In this document: positions 17,649-27,058 of the stretch, one piece after another
How the letters are laid out: each line of letters begins with the position of its first letter
How positions within the stretch are numbered: position 1 is the first letter of the stretch
Assembly (NCBI GenBank): GCA_000314955.1
Contig: BAEM01000063.1
Span: 112,551 to 176,550, forward strand
Reading direction: 5' to 3'
Origin: Paraglaciecola chathamensis S18K6
GTDB taxonomy: Bacteria; Pseudomonadota; Gammaproteobacteria; Enterobacterales; Alteromonadaceae
Length of the DNA: 64,000 bases
The notes under the pieces: generated by a model
The model's input: only the letters and a program-made list of their open reading frames with translations
Told to the model about the DNA's origin: nothing
The model's database searches: none
Position numbers and translations under genes: made by a program

Positions 17649-17825
17649 TTTTAACCACTCACCTTAATATTCAGGCGCGCGATCTCAACACAATAATATA
17701 AACAATCGAAATCGCGAGCTCATTTCACTAGCTTTTACTCGGCACCCCTACATCAGTAAACGACAGAAAACGTATACTGAATGAGTCGTTTACTCATTCT
17801 CCTGTTAGCAAAAAAGGAGAGATAA

Positions 17826-18983
17826 TTGAAAATCCTAATCTTAAATGAAGCAAAGCGTGCGCTTTTAACCTCGCACACAGAAAAGCGATGTGCGGCGTCA
17901 CCGAATACCGTAGCAAAACTAACCCGTAAGGGTATTGATGTATTTATCGAGCAAGATGCGGGCGCCCTATCCCTGTACGAAGATAAAGAATTTGAAGCAG
18001 CTGGCGCTCACGTTGTCGATACAATTGAACCCATTATCTCGCAAATTAATATCCTATTATGTGTTAACAGCCCTCATGAGGAGCTCATCCTTCGACTGGC
18101 GAATAATGCAATTGTGATTGGCCATATTGACCCCTTCTTCCAAAAATCATTGGTCACCAAACTATGCCAGACCGGCATTACTACTGTATCTGTTGAGATG
18201 GTCCCTAGGACGTCAAGAGCTCAGAAAATGGATGCACTTAGTTCCCAAGCCAGTTTGGCTGGGTATGTCATGGTAATGAAGGCCGTGGCTAACTTACCCT
18301 CTATTTTACCTATGATGATGACTCCTTCGGGAACAATCAAACCCGCGAAGATATTTATTATTGGGGCTGGGGTGGCAGGGCTACAAGCTATTGCCACTGC
18401 AAAGCGGTTAGGTGCAAGTGTGTTAGCTTACGACACCAGACCGGTTGTTGCTGAACAAGTTGAGTCATTGGGAGCCAAATTTTTAAAAATTGATATCGGA
18501 GATACCGGCGAAACAAAAGATGGTTATGCGAAAGAGCTAACAGAACAGCAAAAAAATAAGTTAGAAGCCGCACAGCAAAAAGCAATCGCTGATTCAGACA
18601 TCGTTATTACAACGGCTCAACTTTTCGGTCGAAAGCCCCCTTTACTGATAAAGAGCAGCACTCTTGAAAAGATGAGGTTAGGCAGCGTGGTAGTCGATAT
18701 GGCTGCTCAATCTGGAGGCAATGTAGAAGGCTCTAAGGCTGGTGAAACTATCAAAATCAATGGCATCACTTTAGTAGGTAACGGCAACTGGAGCCAAGAC
18801 GTGGCCCGCGATGCAACTGATATGTATGCCAATAATATCTTCAATCTACTTGATGAGTTTATAGATGCAGATACCGGAAATTTCTTGCTCGATCTAGAAG
18901 ACGACATTCTTGCAAACTGCGTTATTACCCATAACGGAGCTATTACAAACGACATGCTAACAGAAGCATATAAAGGAGCTTAA
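17826..18983 (+). CDS. pntAA: NAD(P) transhydrogenase subunit alpha part 1 (PntAA type)
   Basis: A 385-residue NAD(H)-binding domain I of proton-translocating transhydrogenase. It has the alanine-dehydrogenase-like N-terminus, the dinucleotide motif IFIIGAGVAGLQAIATAKRLG near 175-195, and VVDMAAQSGGNVEGS near 290. The start is TTG at 17826, with AAAAGGAGAG just upstream. The three-part arrangement (385, 94 and 460 residues) is the split-alpha form. It is the first gene of a three-gene operon, two bases before the next gene. It balances NADH and NADPH using the proton gradient. Confidence 0.93.
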   Translation: MKILILNEAKRALLTSHTEKRCAASPNTVAKLTRKGIDVFIEQDAGALSLYEDKEFEAAGAHVVDTIEPIISQINILLCVNSPHEELILRLANNAIVIGHIDPFFQKSLVTKLCQTGITTVSVEMVPRTSRAQKMDALSSQASLAGYVMVMKAVANLPSILPMMMTPSGTIKPAKIFIIGAGVAGLQAIATAKRLGASVLAYDTRPVVAEQVESLGAKFLKIDIGDTGETKDGYAKELTEQQKNKLEAAQQKAIADSDIVITTAQLFGRKPPLLIKSSTLEKMRLGSVVVDMAAQSGGNVEGSKAGETIKINGITLVGNGNWSQDVARDATDMYANNIFNLLDEFIDADTGNFLLDLEDDILANCVITHNGAITNDMLTEAYKGA

Positions 18984-18984
18984 C

Positions 18985-19269
18985 GTGGCAACTATCTATC
19001 TACTTTTCATCGTGCTGCTCGCAGCATTTCTTGGTTTCGAATTAATCCGAAAAGTTCCTGCCACCCTTCACACACCGTTAATGTCTGGTTCAAACGCTAT
19101 ATCGGGTATCACGTTAGTTGGCGCTCTTGTGGCCTCTGGGGCAGATCATGACCTTCTAACAACCATACTGGGCACCGCCGCAGTTACCTTAGCGAGCATT
19201 AACGTGGTGGGTGGCTATTTAGTGACTGATCGAATGCTTGGCATGTTCAAAAAGAAAAATTCTAATTAA
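18985..19269 (+). CDS. pntAB: NAD(P) transhydrogenase subunit alpha part 2 (membrane)
   Basis: A 94-residue membrane subunit with three hydrophobic helices. The central conserved loop is HTPLMSGSNAISGITLVGAL, diagnostic for the second half of the alpha subunit. GGAG at 18975-18978 lies six bases before the GTG start, which follows the pntAA stop immediately. It forms part of the proton channel (domain II) together with PntB. Confidence 0.93.
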   Translation: MATIYLLFIVLLAAFLGFELIRKVPATLHTPLMSGSNAISGITLVGALVASGADHDLLTTILGTAAVTLASINVVGGYLVTDRMLGMFKKKNSN

Positions 19270-19281
19270 AGGCCGCTCCAA

Positions 19282-20664
19282 ATGACTATAGAAATTATCA
19301 TAAATCTTACTTATGTTGTGGCCGCTGGGCTGTTTATTTTTGGCTTGAAGCTGCTCAGTCATCCAGCAAGTGCACGAAAAGGAAACTTTATCTCAGCTAT
19401 AGGGATGCTAATAGCAGTCGTCGCCACGTTGCTAGACCATCAGATCATCACTTACCAATATATTTTTGCAGGTATGCTTATTGGCGCATGCTATGGCGGT
19501 TGGAAAGCACGATCAGTACAAATGACGCAAATGCCTGAAATGGTCTCATTATTCAACGGCTTCGGAGGAGCAGCTTCTTTGCTATTAGCTTGGTCTACAG
19601 TTCTGAGTATTGGAGTAGAACCCCCAGGATCCAGTCATCATACATTATTGGTAACGCTGCTTATAACGCTATTAATAGGTGGAATAACATTCTCAGGCTC
19701 TGTAGTCGCATGGGGAAAACTATCTGGCAAACTGTCCTCCAAAGCCTTTATATTCAAAGGCCTAAGAGAATTAAGCATATTGCATTTAGTGGGTATGGTA
19801 ATAGCGGGGATTTTCTTTATATCAGAACCTCTCAATGGGCTGTGGCTATATGTAATTATTATACTGGGATTAAGTTTTGGTCTTTGGGCTACGATCTCAA
19901 TTGGCGGAGCGGACATGCCTGTTGTGATTGCACTGTTGAATAGTTACTCAGGGATTGCAGCAACTGCTGCGGGCTTGGCTATCGGAAATACCATTCTAAT
20001 TGTAACAGGGCTTTTAGTAGGCGCCTCGGGTCTTATTCTCACCAATATAATGTGTAAAGCAATGAATCGGTCCCTCATGAATGTCTTACTTTCAGGTTTC
20101 TCTAAGCCTATTGAGCAAGGGGAAGTGATCAAGGGCGAGGTGAAAATCCTTTCACCACAAGATGCTTTTTACGTGCTAGAAGCGGCACAAGCTGTGCTTG
20201 TCATCCCTGGGTACGGTATGGCTGTTGCACAAGCGCAGCATGCCGTCAGAGAATTGCAAACATTGTTGGAAGATAACGGATGCAGTGTTGATTACGCTAT
20301 TCACGCTGTTGCGGGGCGAATGCCAGGGCACATGAATGTGCTTCTTGCAGAAGCTGACGTACCATATGATCAACTGTATGAAATGGATGATGTAAACCCT
20401 AGGATGGAAAACTACGACGTCGTGATTGTTATTGGAGCTAATGATGTAGTTAACCCTGCAGCGAAGGAAATGAAAGGCAGCCCCATCTACGGTATGCCAG
20501 TCATTGAAGCGTATAGAGCGAAATCGGTCTTCGTACTCAAACGCTCCATTAACGCAGGTTTTGCCGGTGTCGATAACCCACTATTTTTTAAAGACAATAC
20601 AAGAATGGTGTTAGGAGATGCAAAAGAGACCATTAACAGTTTAATAAAAGAATTCAGCGACTAG
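19282..20664 (+). CDS. pntB: NAD(P) transhydrogenase subunit beta
   Basis: A 460-residue beta subunit. The N-terminal half is about nine membrane helices of domain II, with MVSLFNGFGGAAS and IGGADMPVVIALLNSYSG. The C-terminal NADP(H)-binding domain III starts near 285, with VLVIPGYGMAVAQAQHAVREL, IHAVAGRMPGHMNVLLAEA and KRSINAGFAGVDNPLF. Length and motifs are complete. Its presence on a plasmid beside the ulvan locus may help supply NADPH during sugar-acid catabolism; that link is inference. Confidence 0.95.
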   Translation: MTIEIIINLTYVVAAGLFIFGLKLLSHPASARKGNFISAIGMLIAVVATLLDHQIITYQYIFAGMLIGACYGGWKARSVQMTQMPEMVSLFNGFGGAASLLLAWSTVLSIGVEPPGSSHHTLLVTLLITLLIGGITFSGSVVAWGKLSGKLSSKAFIFKGLRELSILHLVGMVIAGIFFISEPLNGLWLYVIIILGLSFGLWATISIGGADMPVVIALLNSYSGIAATAAGLAIGNTILIVTGLLVGASGLILTNIMCKAMNRSLMNVLLSGFSKPIEQGEVIKGEVKILSPQDAFYVLEAAQAVLVIPGYGMAVAQAQHAVRELQTLLEDNGCSVDYAIHAVAGRMPGHMNVLLAEADVPYDQLYEMDDVNPRMENYDVVIVIGANDVVNPAAKEMKGSPIYGMPVIEAYRAKSVFVLKRSINAGFAGVDNPLFFKDNTRMVLGDAKETINSLIKEFSD

Positions 20665-20671
20665 GAATACT

Positions 20672-20715
20672 GATGAGCCTGCTCCTAAAGAGGCTCATCG
20701 CTTAGCCTCTTTAGG
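20672..20715 (+). terminator. Two overlapping, mutually exclusive hairpins after pntB
   Basis: GATGAGCCT (20672-20680) can pair with AGGCTCATC (20691-20699). Alternatively CCTAAAGAGGCT (20684-20695) can pair perfectly with AGCCTCTTTAGG (20704-20715). The two stems share bases and cannot form together. The second is the stronger and is the likelier terminator or RNA-stabilising stem. There is no long T run. Confidence 0.5.
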
Positions 20716-20851
20716 GCAAATACTTAATACAGAAACCTGAGATTTAGATATTAACTAAACACTTAGCACCACCGCAAGCAAACCAGTTTGTGTGCATAAC
20801 TTTGTACTATGCCACGTAAATTTTACTCAACTTATAAAGCGAAAATCTATT

Positions 20852-21379
20852 ATGACGTTGGAGATTTTGGGCCAGATATTTGGGGTTTTAGGCTTTCTAG
20901 TAGCAATATTCACTTTTACCCAGAAAAACGACATTAAATTGAAACTTAGCCTCATCGCCATGTTTGCCTTGCAAACGATTCATTTCATGCTGTTAGGTTC
21001 TACAACCGGAATGATAGCTAACGGCCTTAATTTTTTAAGAACAATCGTTTCCATTAAATCCAATCACAAAAGCTTTGGGATTGTCTTTATTCTGTTAAAT
21101 ATCATCTGGGGTGCATCTAACGTTGAGCGTTGGATTGATATTTTCCCCATTTTTGGGGCTTGCGTCGGAACTTATGCAATTTTTTATGCGTCAGGGATTA
21201 CCATGCGCCGATTATTTATATGTGGAGCAATGTTTTGGTTAACGAATAATATTTACATTGGCTCAATAGGTGGAGTATTGCTTGAGTTGAGCGTTATCGT
21301 GGTTAACAGCTTTACGATATACAGATTGAAAAAAGACATTGGTCCTAGTCATTGCAAACATAACGAGCAAACAAATTGA
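20852..21379 (+). CDS. YgjV-family inner-membrane protein
   Basis: A 175-residue polytopic membrane protein of the YgjV family with about six helices. Family-like segments are LEILGQIFGVLGFLVAIFTF at the start, GMIANGLNFLRTIVSIK in the middle and a closing ELSVIVVNSFTIYRLKKD. The ATG at 20852 is chosen because the family begins at this point; an ATG 60 bases upstream would add an unmatched leader. The function is unknown. Confidence 0.75.
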   Translation: MTLEILGQIFGVLGFLVAIFTFTQKNDIKLKLSLIAMFALQTIHFMLLGSTTGMIANGLNFLRTIVSIKSNHKSFGIVFILLNIIWGASNVERWIDIFPIFGACVGTYAIFYASGITMRRLFICGAMFWLTNNIYIGSIGGVLLELSVIVVNSFTIYRLKKDIGPSHCKHNEQTN

Positions 21380-21405
21380 AAAATGCCTGCTCGTTATTCC
21401 GTCCT

Positions 21406-22824
21406 TTATTTGATCATTTTTCTTTCTTCGAGTTTATACCACTGCTCTAATTGGTCTTTTAGCAGGTTTACTTTTTGAGGATACTTAGCAGCCAAGTTAA
21501 TCTTTTCGTGTTCATCCTCTGCCAAATTGTAAAGACGAGGGCCAACTAGAAATTGATCATGATACTTTTGATAACTAGCATTTTTCCCGTCATAACTCAC
21601 GATTAGCTTCCAATCTCCCTTGATTACCCATCGATACAAAAGTGTCGATTCTGGGTCGTCTATTATGTCCATATCATGGGCATACCCTTCTCCAAAAACA
21701 GTGTCTCTGTTTAGAGGCTCACCATTAACCAAGTTGTCATACAGATTTATACCTGGTAACTCTGGCGGTACCTCTATACCCGTCGCACCTAATATAGTCG
21801 GGACAATATCGATACTACTCACTAAGTCTTCTCGAAATCCAGATTTAAACTTGGACGGCAAAGAATAGATTATGGGAGTACGTACACCACTTTCGTTGGG
21901 ACTCTGTTTCGATTTTGGTAAAAATCGTCCCTCTTGAGTAGGGTTTGTAATCCAACCATTATCCGAAACATAAACAACCAGAGTATTGTCAGACAGGCCG
22001 CGCCCTTCTATATGTTCAAATAATTGGCCAGTTGTTTCATCAAACCATTCTATCATTGCGTAGTATTTTGCAATGGATTCAGGTAAATCTAAGCTAGCGT
22101 ATTTCTCTAAAATACGTGTGGGCGGTGTGTGGGGCGCATGAGGCATGAAAGGCGCATACCAGACAAAAAATGGATTGTTTTGTTCATCCATTCGGTCAAT
22201 GAAATCTGTAATAGGCGCAATTCCTTGTCTGCCTATTTTTAAGCCATCGTCGCCGTGTCTTCCTCCAAGTTGAGGGAACCCACGGGTCATTCCTTCATCG
22301 AAGCCAGCTCTAGAATAACTCCCTTCCCACCACTTCCCAGTTTGAAGGGAAACATACCCTTTGTCTTTAAGCAGTTGCGGAAGTGTTTTGACCTTGTCAA
22401 TCTTCGCAATTATTCGTTCTCTTAAGCGATGATATTCTTGTCCCTCTTTACCGCCTGGCACCATTTTAGATGGATTATTCCCCGTGATGCCGTGTTGATA
22501 CGCATACAATCCTGTAGCAATAGTGGCAAGTGAGGGCCTACACAAAGAAGTGGGCACGTACGCATGCCTGAACGTTATGCCATCAGATGCTAGTTTATCT
22601 AGGTTCGGAGTTTGTACAATATCGTGGCCCATGAAACTGTAATCATTCCAAGCATGATCATCAGACAGTATCAGTACGATGTTAGGGAGTTTTTCATCTT
22701 GAATGCTCACCTCTTCAGATTCGGCAGTAGGCTTGCTTGCACAACCTTGCAAACTAATACAGATCATTGCACAGACGCCTACAGTCAGTAGTTTACCGGG
22801 TAGCGATACTTTACTAATTTTCAT
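21406..22824 (-). CDS. Sulfatase-like lipoprotein with CRPSL active-site motif
   Basis: A 472-residue S1-type sulfatase with a lipoprotein signal (lipobox LQGC28). Calcium-site residues D55-D56 lie in LILSDDHAW, and VYVSDNGW supplies the later Asp/Asn. The formylglycine site reads C95-R-P-S-L, so the Arg of the usual C-x-P-x-R sequence, read by the formylglycine-generating enzyme, is Leu. The next residues ATIATGLYAYQHG are otherwise typical. It may still be matured, may use another route, or may be inactive. It is the last gene of a reverse-strand group (31394 to 21406), 39 bases after the GH78 gene. Confidence 0.88.
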   Translation of the reverse strand: MKISKVSLPGKLLTVGVCAMICISLQGCASKPTAESEEVSIQDEKLPNIVLILSDDHAWNDYSFMGHDIVQTPNLDKLASDGITFRHAYVPTSLCRPSLATIATGLYAYQHGITGNNPSKMVPGGKEGQEYHRLRERIIAKIDKVKTLPQLLKDKGYVSLQTGKWWEGSYSRAGFDEGMTRGFPQLGGRHGDDGLKIGRQGIAPITDFIDRMDEQNNPFFVWYAPFMPHAPHTPPTRILEKYASLDLPESIAKYYAMIEWFDETTGQLFEHIEGRGLSDNTLVVYVSDNGWITNPTQEGRFLPKSKQSPNESGVRTPIIYSLPSKFKSGFREDLVSSIDIVPTILGATGIEVPPELPGINLYDNLVNGEPLNRDTVFGEGYAHDMDIIDDPESTLLYRWVIKGDWKLIVSYDGKNASYQKYHDQFLVGPRLYNLAEDEHEKINLAAKYPQKVNLLKDQLEQWYKLEERKMIK

Positions 22825-22863
22825 AACAGTTCCCTATACTTTCTATGTACTGTTGTTCACCAT

Positions 22864-25644
22864 TTAATTTTCAAGCACAACTGTATGCTTACCTGGTTTA
22901 TACATACGCGGCTCTAAATTCGGTAGGAACACTGTCGATTTGGTATTTTGAGGTATCACAAAATCCCAAATTATTTGATTATTCGCTCTGCGCCATCGGC
23001 TTTCAATTTTCCCGTAACCCGTGTTGTAACTAACATCTACGGCGTTCAAAGATGATGGAAATACAGGTTTAAGCTGAAAAGTTTGAAACCCTACTGTGTC
23101 CTTGAAAGGTCTAATCCCGCCTAAGCCTTCATAGAACCACCCATCATATCCTGAGTGAAATGGGTGGTTTAGCGATCGGCCCGGAGCATCTTCTAAAGTA
23201 AGTTTATCCTTAGGCTTAAACCCACCTTTTCGCTCCCACAGTGTGGTAGCGTTTAGCTCATTAATGAGATAAGGGTAGCCAGGGTATCCTTCGGCTTTGA
23301 AAATATTAAAAGCGGTGTCTACATACCCGTAATCGCTCAGTGCTCGGTAAAGATAAGTTTGCCCTAGGGCACCAACCGATGCATGCCCGCCCCAATTAAC
23401 CACAACGTCTTCATTCAGTTTATCAGCAACCTGCTGCTGCATGTCTTTAGGGACAAAGCCAAACGCTAACGCCATTGCATCAGCAGTTTGACTACCATAA
23501 TGTCCTGTATTGTGATCGAATACTTCTTCGTTAAACTGGTTCTTCACCGACTCGAAAAGTTGTTTGTAAAAAACCTGCTGAGTGTTTTTACCTAGCGCTT
23601 GCGATATCTTTGCCATGAGGTCAGCACCATGCGCAAACAGAGCAGAACTGGTGACAACATGGCTAGTATGCTGCGGCGTGCATCTTCCCCCAACTCTTGC
23701 CATACCAGGCTCTCTAACTGGATCACACCAATCGCCGTATCCAGTTCTTATCATGTTATTGTTTAATTCCACCTGCCCCGCATTCATGTACTCCTGCAAG
23801 CTATCATATTGGTCGGCAAGCACAGTAATATCACCATGATGACGATAGTGTTCCCACGCGATGATAATTTCTGCTACGGCCCAATCAAACTTTCCACCTT
23901 GTGACCTCCTGCCAGGTACAACAGTTGGAGCCACATAAGTCGACGTGCGAAAATCACCTAAGTACTTGGACCAAAAATTCTCTAAATTAAAGTTATAGTT
24001 TCCGGTAACCAAAGCGGCATGCGCGTCTCCAGTCCACCCTGCCCGTTCTCGAATCGGGCAATCAAAAGGAACACTTATTAAGTTGCTTTGATAACCCCAT
24101 AACGCCATGTCATGGACTTTATTAATCATGTCATCCGAGCTTGAGAAATGACCACTTACAGGCACATCGCTTCTGACCAGATATGCGTTTAACGCGTCGA
24201 GCTCAGGCTTCGACTTTAAACCAACCACTTCAACATAACGAAAACCGTGCCAAGTAAACGTTGGTCGCCACTTTTTGGGGTTAGTTTTGCCAGCAATATA
24301 TGCATCGGTTTGCTTAAGTTTCGGGGCAGCACCACCACTTTTCTGACTGATGTTGCCATCATCATCAATCCACTCAGCATACTTTAGATAAACAGCTTGG
24401 CCTTCTTCTAAGTCCAACAATGCTAAGTTCAGCTCAGGGATCCCTGTAAAATTCTGGCCGAAATCGAATACCCATACATCTTTTCTTGGTGAAAGGATAC
24501 GCTCAGCCACCAGCTTATCAGCGATGCGCACTGGCTGTAGTAATTGAGGTTCTAAAGATTTTGTTGGCCAACTTTGCAGCGATTTTACATTTTGCCAAGC
24601 ATCGGATAGCTCTGTATCCGTTTTCGTCATCCAGTTATCTAATGCGTAGCGTTGGTCAAATAACTCACCTGAAAACAACCCCTCTTTTAATATTGGTGAA
24701 GTATGCCAATACCATGAGTTGTCCGTACTAACCGTTTTTGAGCTACCGTCGTCAAAGACGATCTCTAACTGAGCGATAAGCTTAGGTTGACCGTACGACA
24801 AGTTTTTATCTGGCTTAGAAAAAGCGATTTCTTCGTTGTACCAACCACTACCTAAATGTGCGGCAATAACATTGTCACCCGATGTTATTAAGCTCTCAAC
24901 GGCGTCAGTGTTATATAGAATCCGTTCTTCGTAATCGGTTTGTCCGGGATCCATAATCCGCGAATCTACCTTTTTGCCGTTTATAAATACTTCGTAATAG
25001 CCAGCAGCGGTGCTATGTAACCTCGCGCCTACCACTTTCTTATCAATACTGAATTGTCGCCTTAATAAGGAGGCCGTAGGCTGTTCCTGTAGCTTCTTTA
25101 CAATATATTCAGGTCGCGTCTTCTGCGGGTTTTGGTCGCTAGCTGCATTCCAAATCCACTGGGATACTTGAGGAGAAAGCGCAGATGCCTCAGGTCTATT
25201 TGCCATGATCCATTTCGCAGACCAACCTGCGTTAGTGGTTAAGCCCATTTCCCAATGACTTATTTCACTCCAATCTGATTCTAACGAATTAGCTCTAGAC
25301 CAAACCCGAACTCGCCAATGCGCTTTTTGCCTGCTTGCTAAAGCCTTTCCTTTATAGCCAATATTGATCGACCGGCTAGATTCTGTTTTACCGGAATCCC
25401 ACAAATCCGGTTGACCTTCAATAAGCGCTGTCACACTCGTGGCTACTTGAATTTGATAATGCGTCTGTTCATCTACATTGGCATGCCAAGACAGAGTCGG
25501 CGCGCGGCTATGTACATTAAGCGGTACGCTAATACCTTCCACGGCTAAATTATCGGGATGCGTATTGGCCACTGTCTGATCTTTAGAACTGCAGCTCATA
25601 ATCAGTAAGGTGATAGATAAAATTACAATTTTAGCGAGTTGCAT
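22864..25644 (-). CDS. GH78 alpha-L-rhamnosidase, lipoprotein
   Basis: A 926-residue GH78 enzyme with N-terminal beta-sandwich domains, an (alpha/alpha)6 catalytic barrel (about 490-800) and a C-terminal sandwich. It removes terminal alpha-L-rhamnose. The start is ATG 25644, with GGAG nine bases upstream and lipobox LLIMSC; a longer reading would run through a terminator. The general-base region WERKGG is present. The acid motif reads CPIRERAGWTGD, one residue shorter than the usual CPQRDERLGWTGD found in the second GH78 of this window (33541), so substrate choice or mechanism may differ. Sulfated rhamnose is a plausible substrate. Confidence 0.92.
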   Translation of the reverse strand: MQLAKIVILSITLLIMSCSSKDQTVANTHPDNLAVEGISVPLNVHSRAPTLSWHANVDEQTHYQIQVATSVTALIEGQPDLWDSGKTESSRSINIGYKGKALASRQKAHWRVRVWSRANSLESDWSEISHWEMGLTTNAGWSAKWIMANRPEASALSPQVSQWIWNAASDQNPQKTRPEYIVKKLQEQPTASLLRRQFSIDKKVVGARLHSTAAGYYEVFINGKKVDSRIMDPGQTDYEERILYNTDAVESLITSGDNVIAAHLGSGWYNEEIAFSKPDKNLSYGQPKLIAQLEIVFDDGSSKTVSTDNSWYWHTSPILKEGLFSGELFDQRYALDNWMTKTDTELSDAWQNVKSLQSWPTKSLEPQLLQPVRIADKLVAERILSPRKDVWVFDFGQNFTGIPELNLALLDLEEGQAVYLKYAEWIDDDGNISQKSGGAAPKLKQTDAYIAGKTNPKKWRPTFTWHGFRYVEVVGLKSKPELDALNAYLVRSDVPVSGHFSSSDDMINKVHDMALWGYQSNLISVPFDCPIRERAGWTGDAHAALVTGNYNFNLENFWSKYLGDFRTSTYVAPTVVPGRRSQGGKFDWAVAEIIIAWEHYRHHGDITVLADQYDSLQEYMNAGQVELNNNMIRTGYGDWCDPVREPGMARVGGRCTPQHTSHVVTSSALFAHGADLMAKISQALGKNTQQVFYKQLFESVKNQFNEEVFDHNTGHYGSQTADAMALAFGFVPKDMQQQVADKLNEDVVVNWGGHASVGALGQTYLYRALSDYGYVDTAFNIFKAEGYPGYPYLINELNATTLWERKGGFKPKDKLTLEDAPGRSLNHPFHSGYDGWFYEGLGGIRPFKDTVGFQTFQLKPVFPSSLNAVDVSYNTGYGKIESRWRRANNQIIWDFVIPQNTKSTVFLPNLEPRMYKPGKHTVVLEN

Positions 25645-25690
25645 GAAGCGTTTCTCCGGCGAGGACGTGCGTGGCTTTAATTTATAATCA

Positions 25691-25728
25691 GATAAAAAAA
25701 CCTTAATCATCGCTAAATGATTAAGGTT
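25691..25728 (-). terminator. Rho-independent terminator between GH105 and GH78
   Basis: On the reverse strand a perfect 12-bp stem (AACCTTAATCAT / ATGATTAAGGTT, six-base loop) is followed by seven T. It lies 17 bases after the GH105 stop and 47 bases before the GH78 start. It would end or weaken transcription from the upstream GH105/lyase genes before GH78. Confidence 0.85.
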
Positions 25729-25744
25729 CTGTGAAACACATTAG

Positions 25745-26989
25745 TTACTGTTGCCAATTCAACATTTCAGATGCTGCAAGCAATACAGCTCCTGAGCCAT
25801 AAAGCTGAGAATCTGATTCTTTAACTGGGTCTGGGCTTTTGCCCACATGCTGTACCCAATGTACGCGTCCATCGTCAGTGACAGCTTTAGTAATAGCATC
25901 CCAACCTTTTTCGACAACCTCCTTCGAACGTGCGTCGGTCAAAATACCATTATTCACTCCCCAAGCGAGGCCAAACGTAATGAAACCCGTACCACTTACT
26001 TCAGGCGTTTTAACCTTGTCGGCATCCATTAGCGAAGCTGGCCAATAGCCATCATCTTTTTGCAGTACCATTAGCCCTTCAGCATGCTTTTTATAAAGCT
26101 CTATATACTTGTCCCGAGAAGGGTGATCTTTTGGTAGTTCTTCGATAATCAATGGAATTGCAGCGAAAACCCATCCATTTCCTCGTCCCCAAAAGACAGG
26201 CTTACCGTTATCGCTTTTTGTATCAAAGTAACGGCTATCTCGGTAAAACAGTCCATATTCATCTGAGAAAAGGTAGTCTGCACTAGCCCAAAACTCTTTA
26301 TCGCCGTATTCTAGATATTTTGGGTCGCCCGTGACTTTACTCATTTGTGCCCAAGCCCGAGGTGCCATAAATAATGCATCAGCCCAACACCAACGCAGTT
26401 GGCAATTTCCCTCAAGGTGGTATTTGCCCGTACTGGTTTCTGTATCTGCCATAGACAAACCAACTGTTGGTGGCTTTTCTAAAATCATATCGAAAACTTC
26501 TTTGGTAGGAAGATAAGCATCTTCTATACCTGTACGCTCAGCCAGCCACAGATAAGTTTGTGCTATCGCGTGGTCATCAGCATGGTAGGGTCTTTCAAGT
26601 ATGAGTTCATAATTCTCTTTCTTCGCTACATCACTAACGTAGTCAGTCAGTGACTTATCATTTGTTTCGTCTATCCACCGAGTTAAGCCAATGTAAAATG
26701 ATGCCTGGATCCAAAACTTCGCATTTTCTGATTTTTCACGATGAGATTCAGGTATGTAGTTCAGGTTTCCAAACTGGGCTATTTGCCATTTCGCAACCTT
26801 AGTTCCTACATTTTTTGCAGTGTTTTGAATATCACGATCAACAGCTTCGCTCATTTGTTGAGCCTGTATATCTACAACTGGTTTTTTCGAACTAGATTGC
26901 ACCGTGTCTGTCTGCTCAGAACAAGCAACTAAGCCCATCGTTAAGCTAAGCGCTATAGCAGATAATTTCATTGTCATTTTTTTCATCAT
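25745..26989 (-). CDS. GH105 unsaturated glucuronyl hydrolase, lipoprotein
   Basis: A complete 414-residue GH105 enzyme. The lipobox is GLVAC23. The catalytic Asp is D204 in WCWADALFMAP, and HADDHAIAQTYLWLA (D138/D139) lines the same pocket. It cleaves the unsaturated glucuronate from the non-reducing end of ulvan lyase products, most likely in the periplasm or at the membrane. It shares its architecture with the truncated GH105 at the left edge. It lies 70 bases after the PL25 gene and ends at a strong terminator. Confidence 0.94.
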   Translation of the reverse strand: MMKKMTMKLSAIALSLTMGLVACSEQTDTVQSSSKKPVVDIQAQQMSEAVDRDIQNTAKNVGTKVAKWQIAQFGNLNYIPESHREKSENAKFWIQASFYIGLTRWIDETNDKSLTDYVSDVAKKENYELILERPYHADDHAIAQTYLWLAERTGIEDAYLPTKEVFDMILEKPPTVGLSMADTETSTGKYHLEGNCQLRWCWADALFMAPRAWAQMSKVTGDPKYLEYGDKEFWASADYLFSDEYGLFYRDSRYFDTKSDNGKPVFWGRGNGWVFAAIPLIIEELPKDHPSRDKYIELYKKHAEGLMVLQKDDGYWPASLMDADKVKTPEVSGTGFITFGLAWGVNNGILTDARSKEVVEKGWDAITKAVTDDGRVHWVQHVGKSPDPVKESDSQLYGSGAVLLAASEMLNWQQ

Positions 26990-27058
26990 CGTTTCCCACT
27001 GTTGGCTCGCGGCGCGTTTTTATAAAAACCCCTTCGCCCAAAAGACATTTATTAAATT

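Noticed and set aside
25645..25710. Longer N-terminus for the first GH78
   Set aside because: It would be translated through a strong Rho-independent terminator and would bury the lipoprotein signal; the ATG at 25644 has a ribosome-binding site.
27016..27029. Palindrome GTTTTTATAAAAAC between PL25 and GH105 as a terminator
   Set aside because: The stem is only A-T pairs apart from the ends and has no loop, so it is unlikely to terminate. It may be promoter-like AT sequence.
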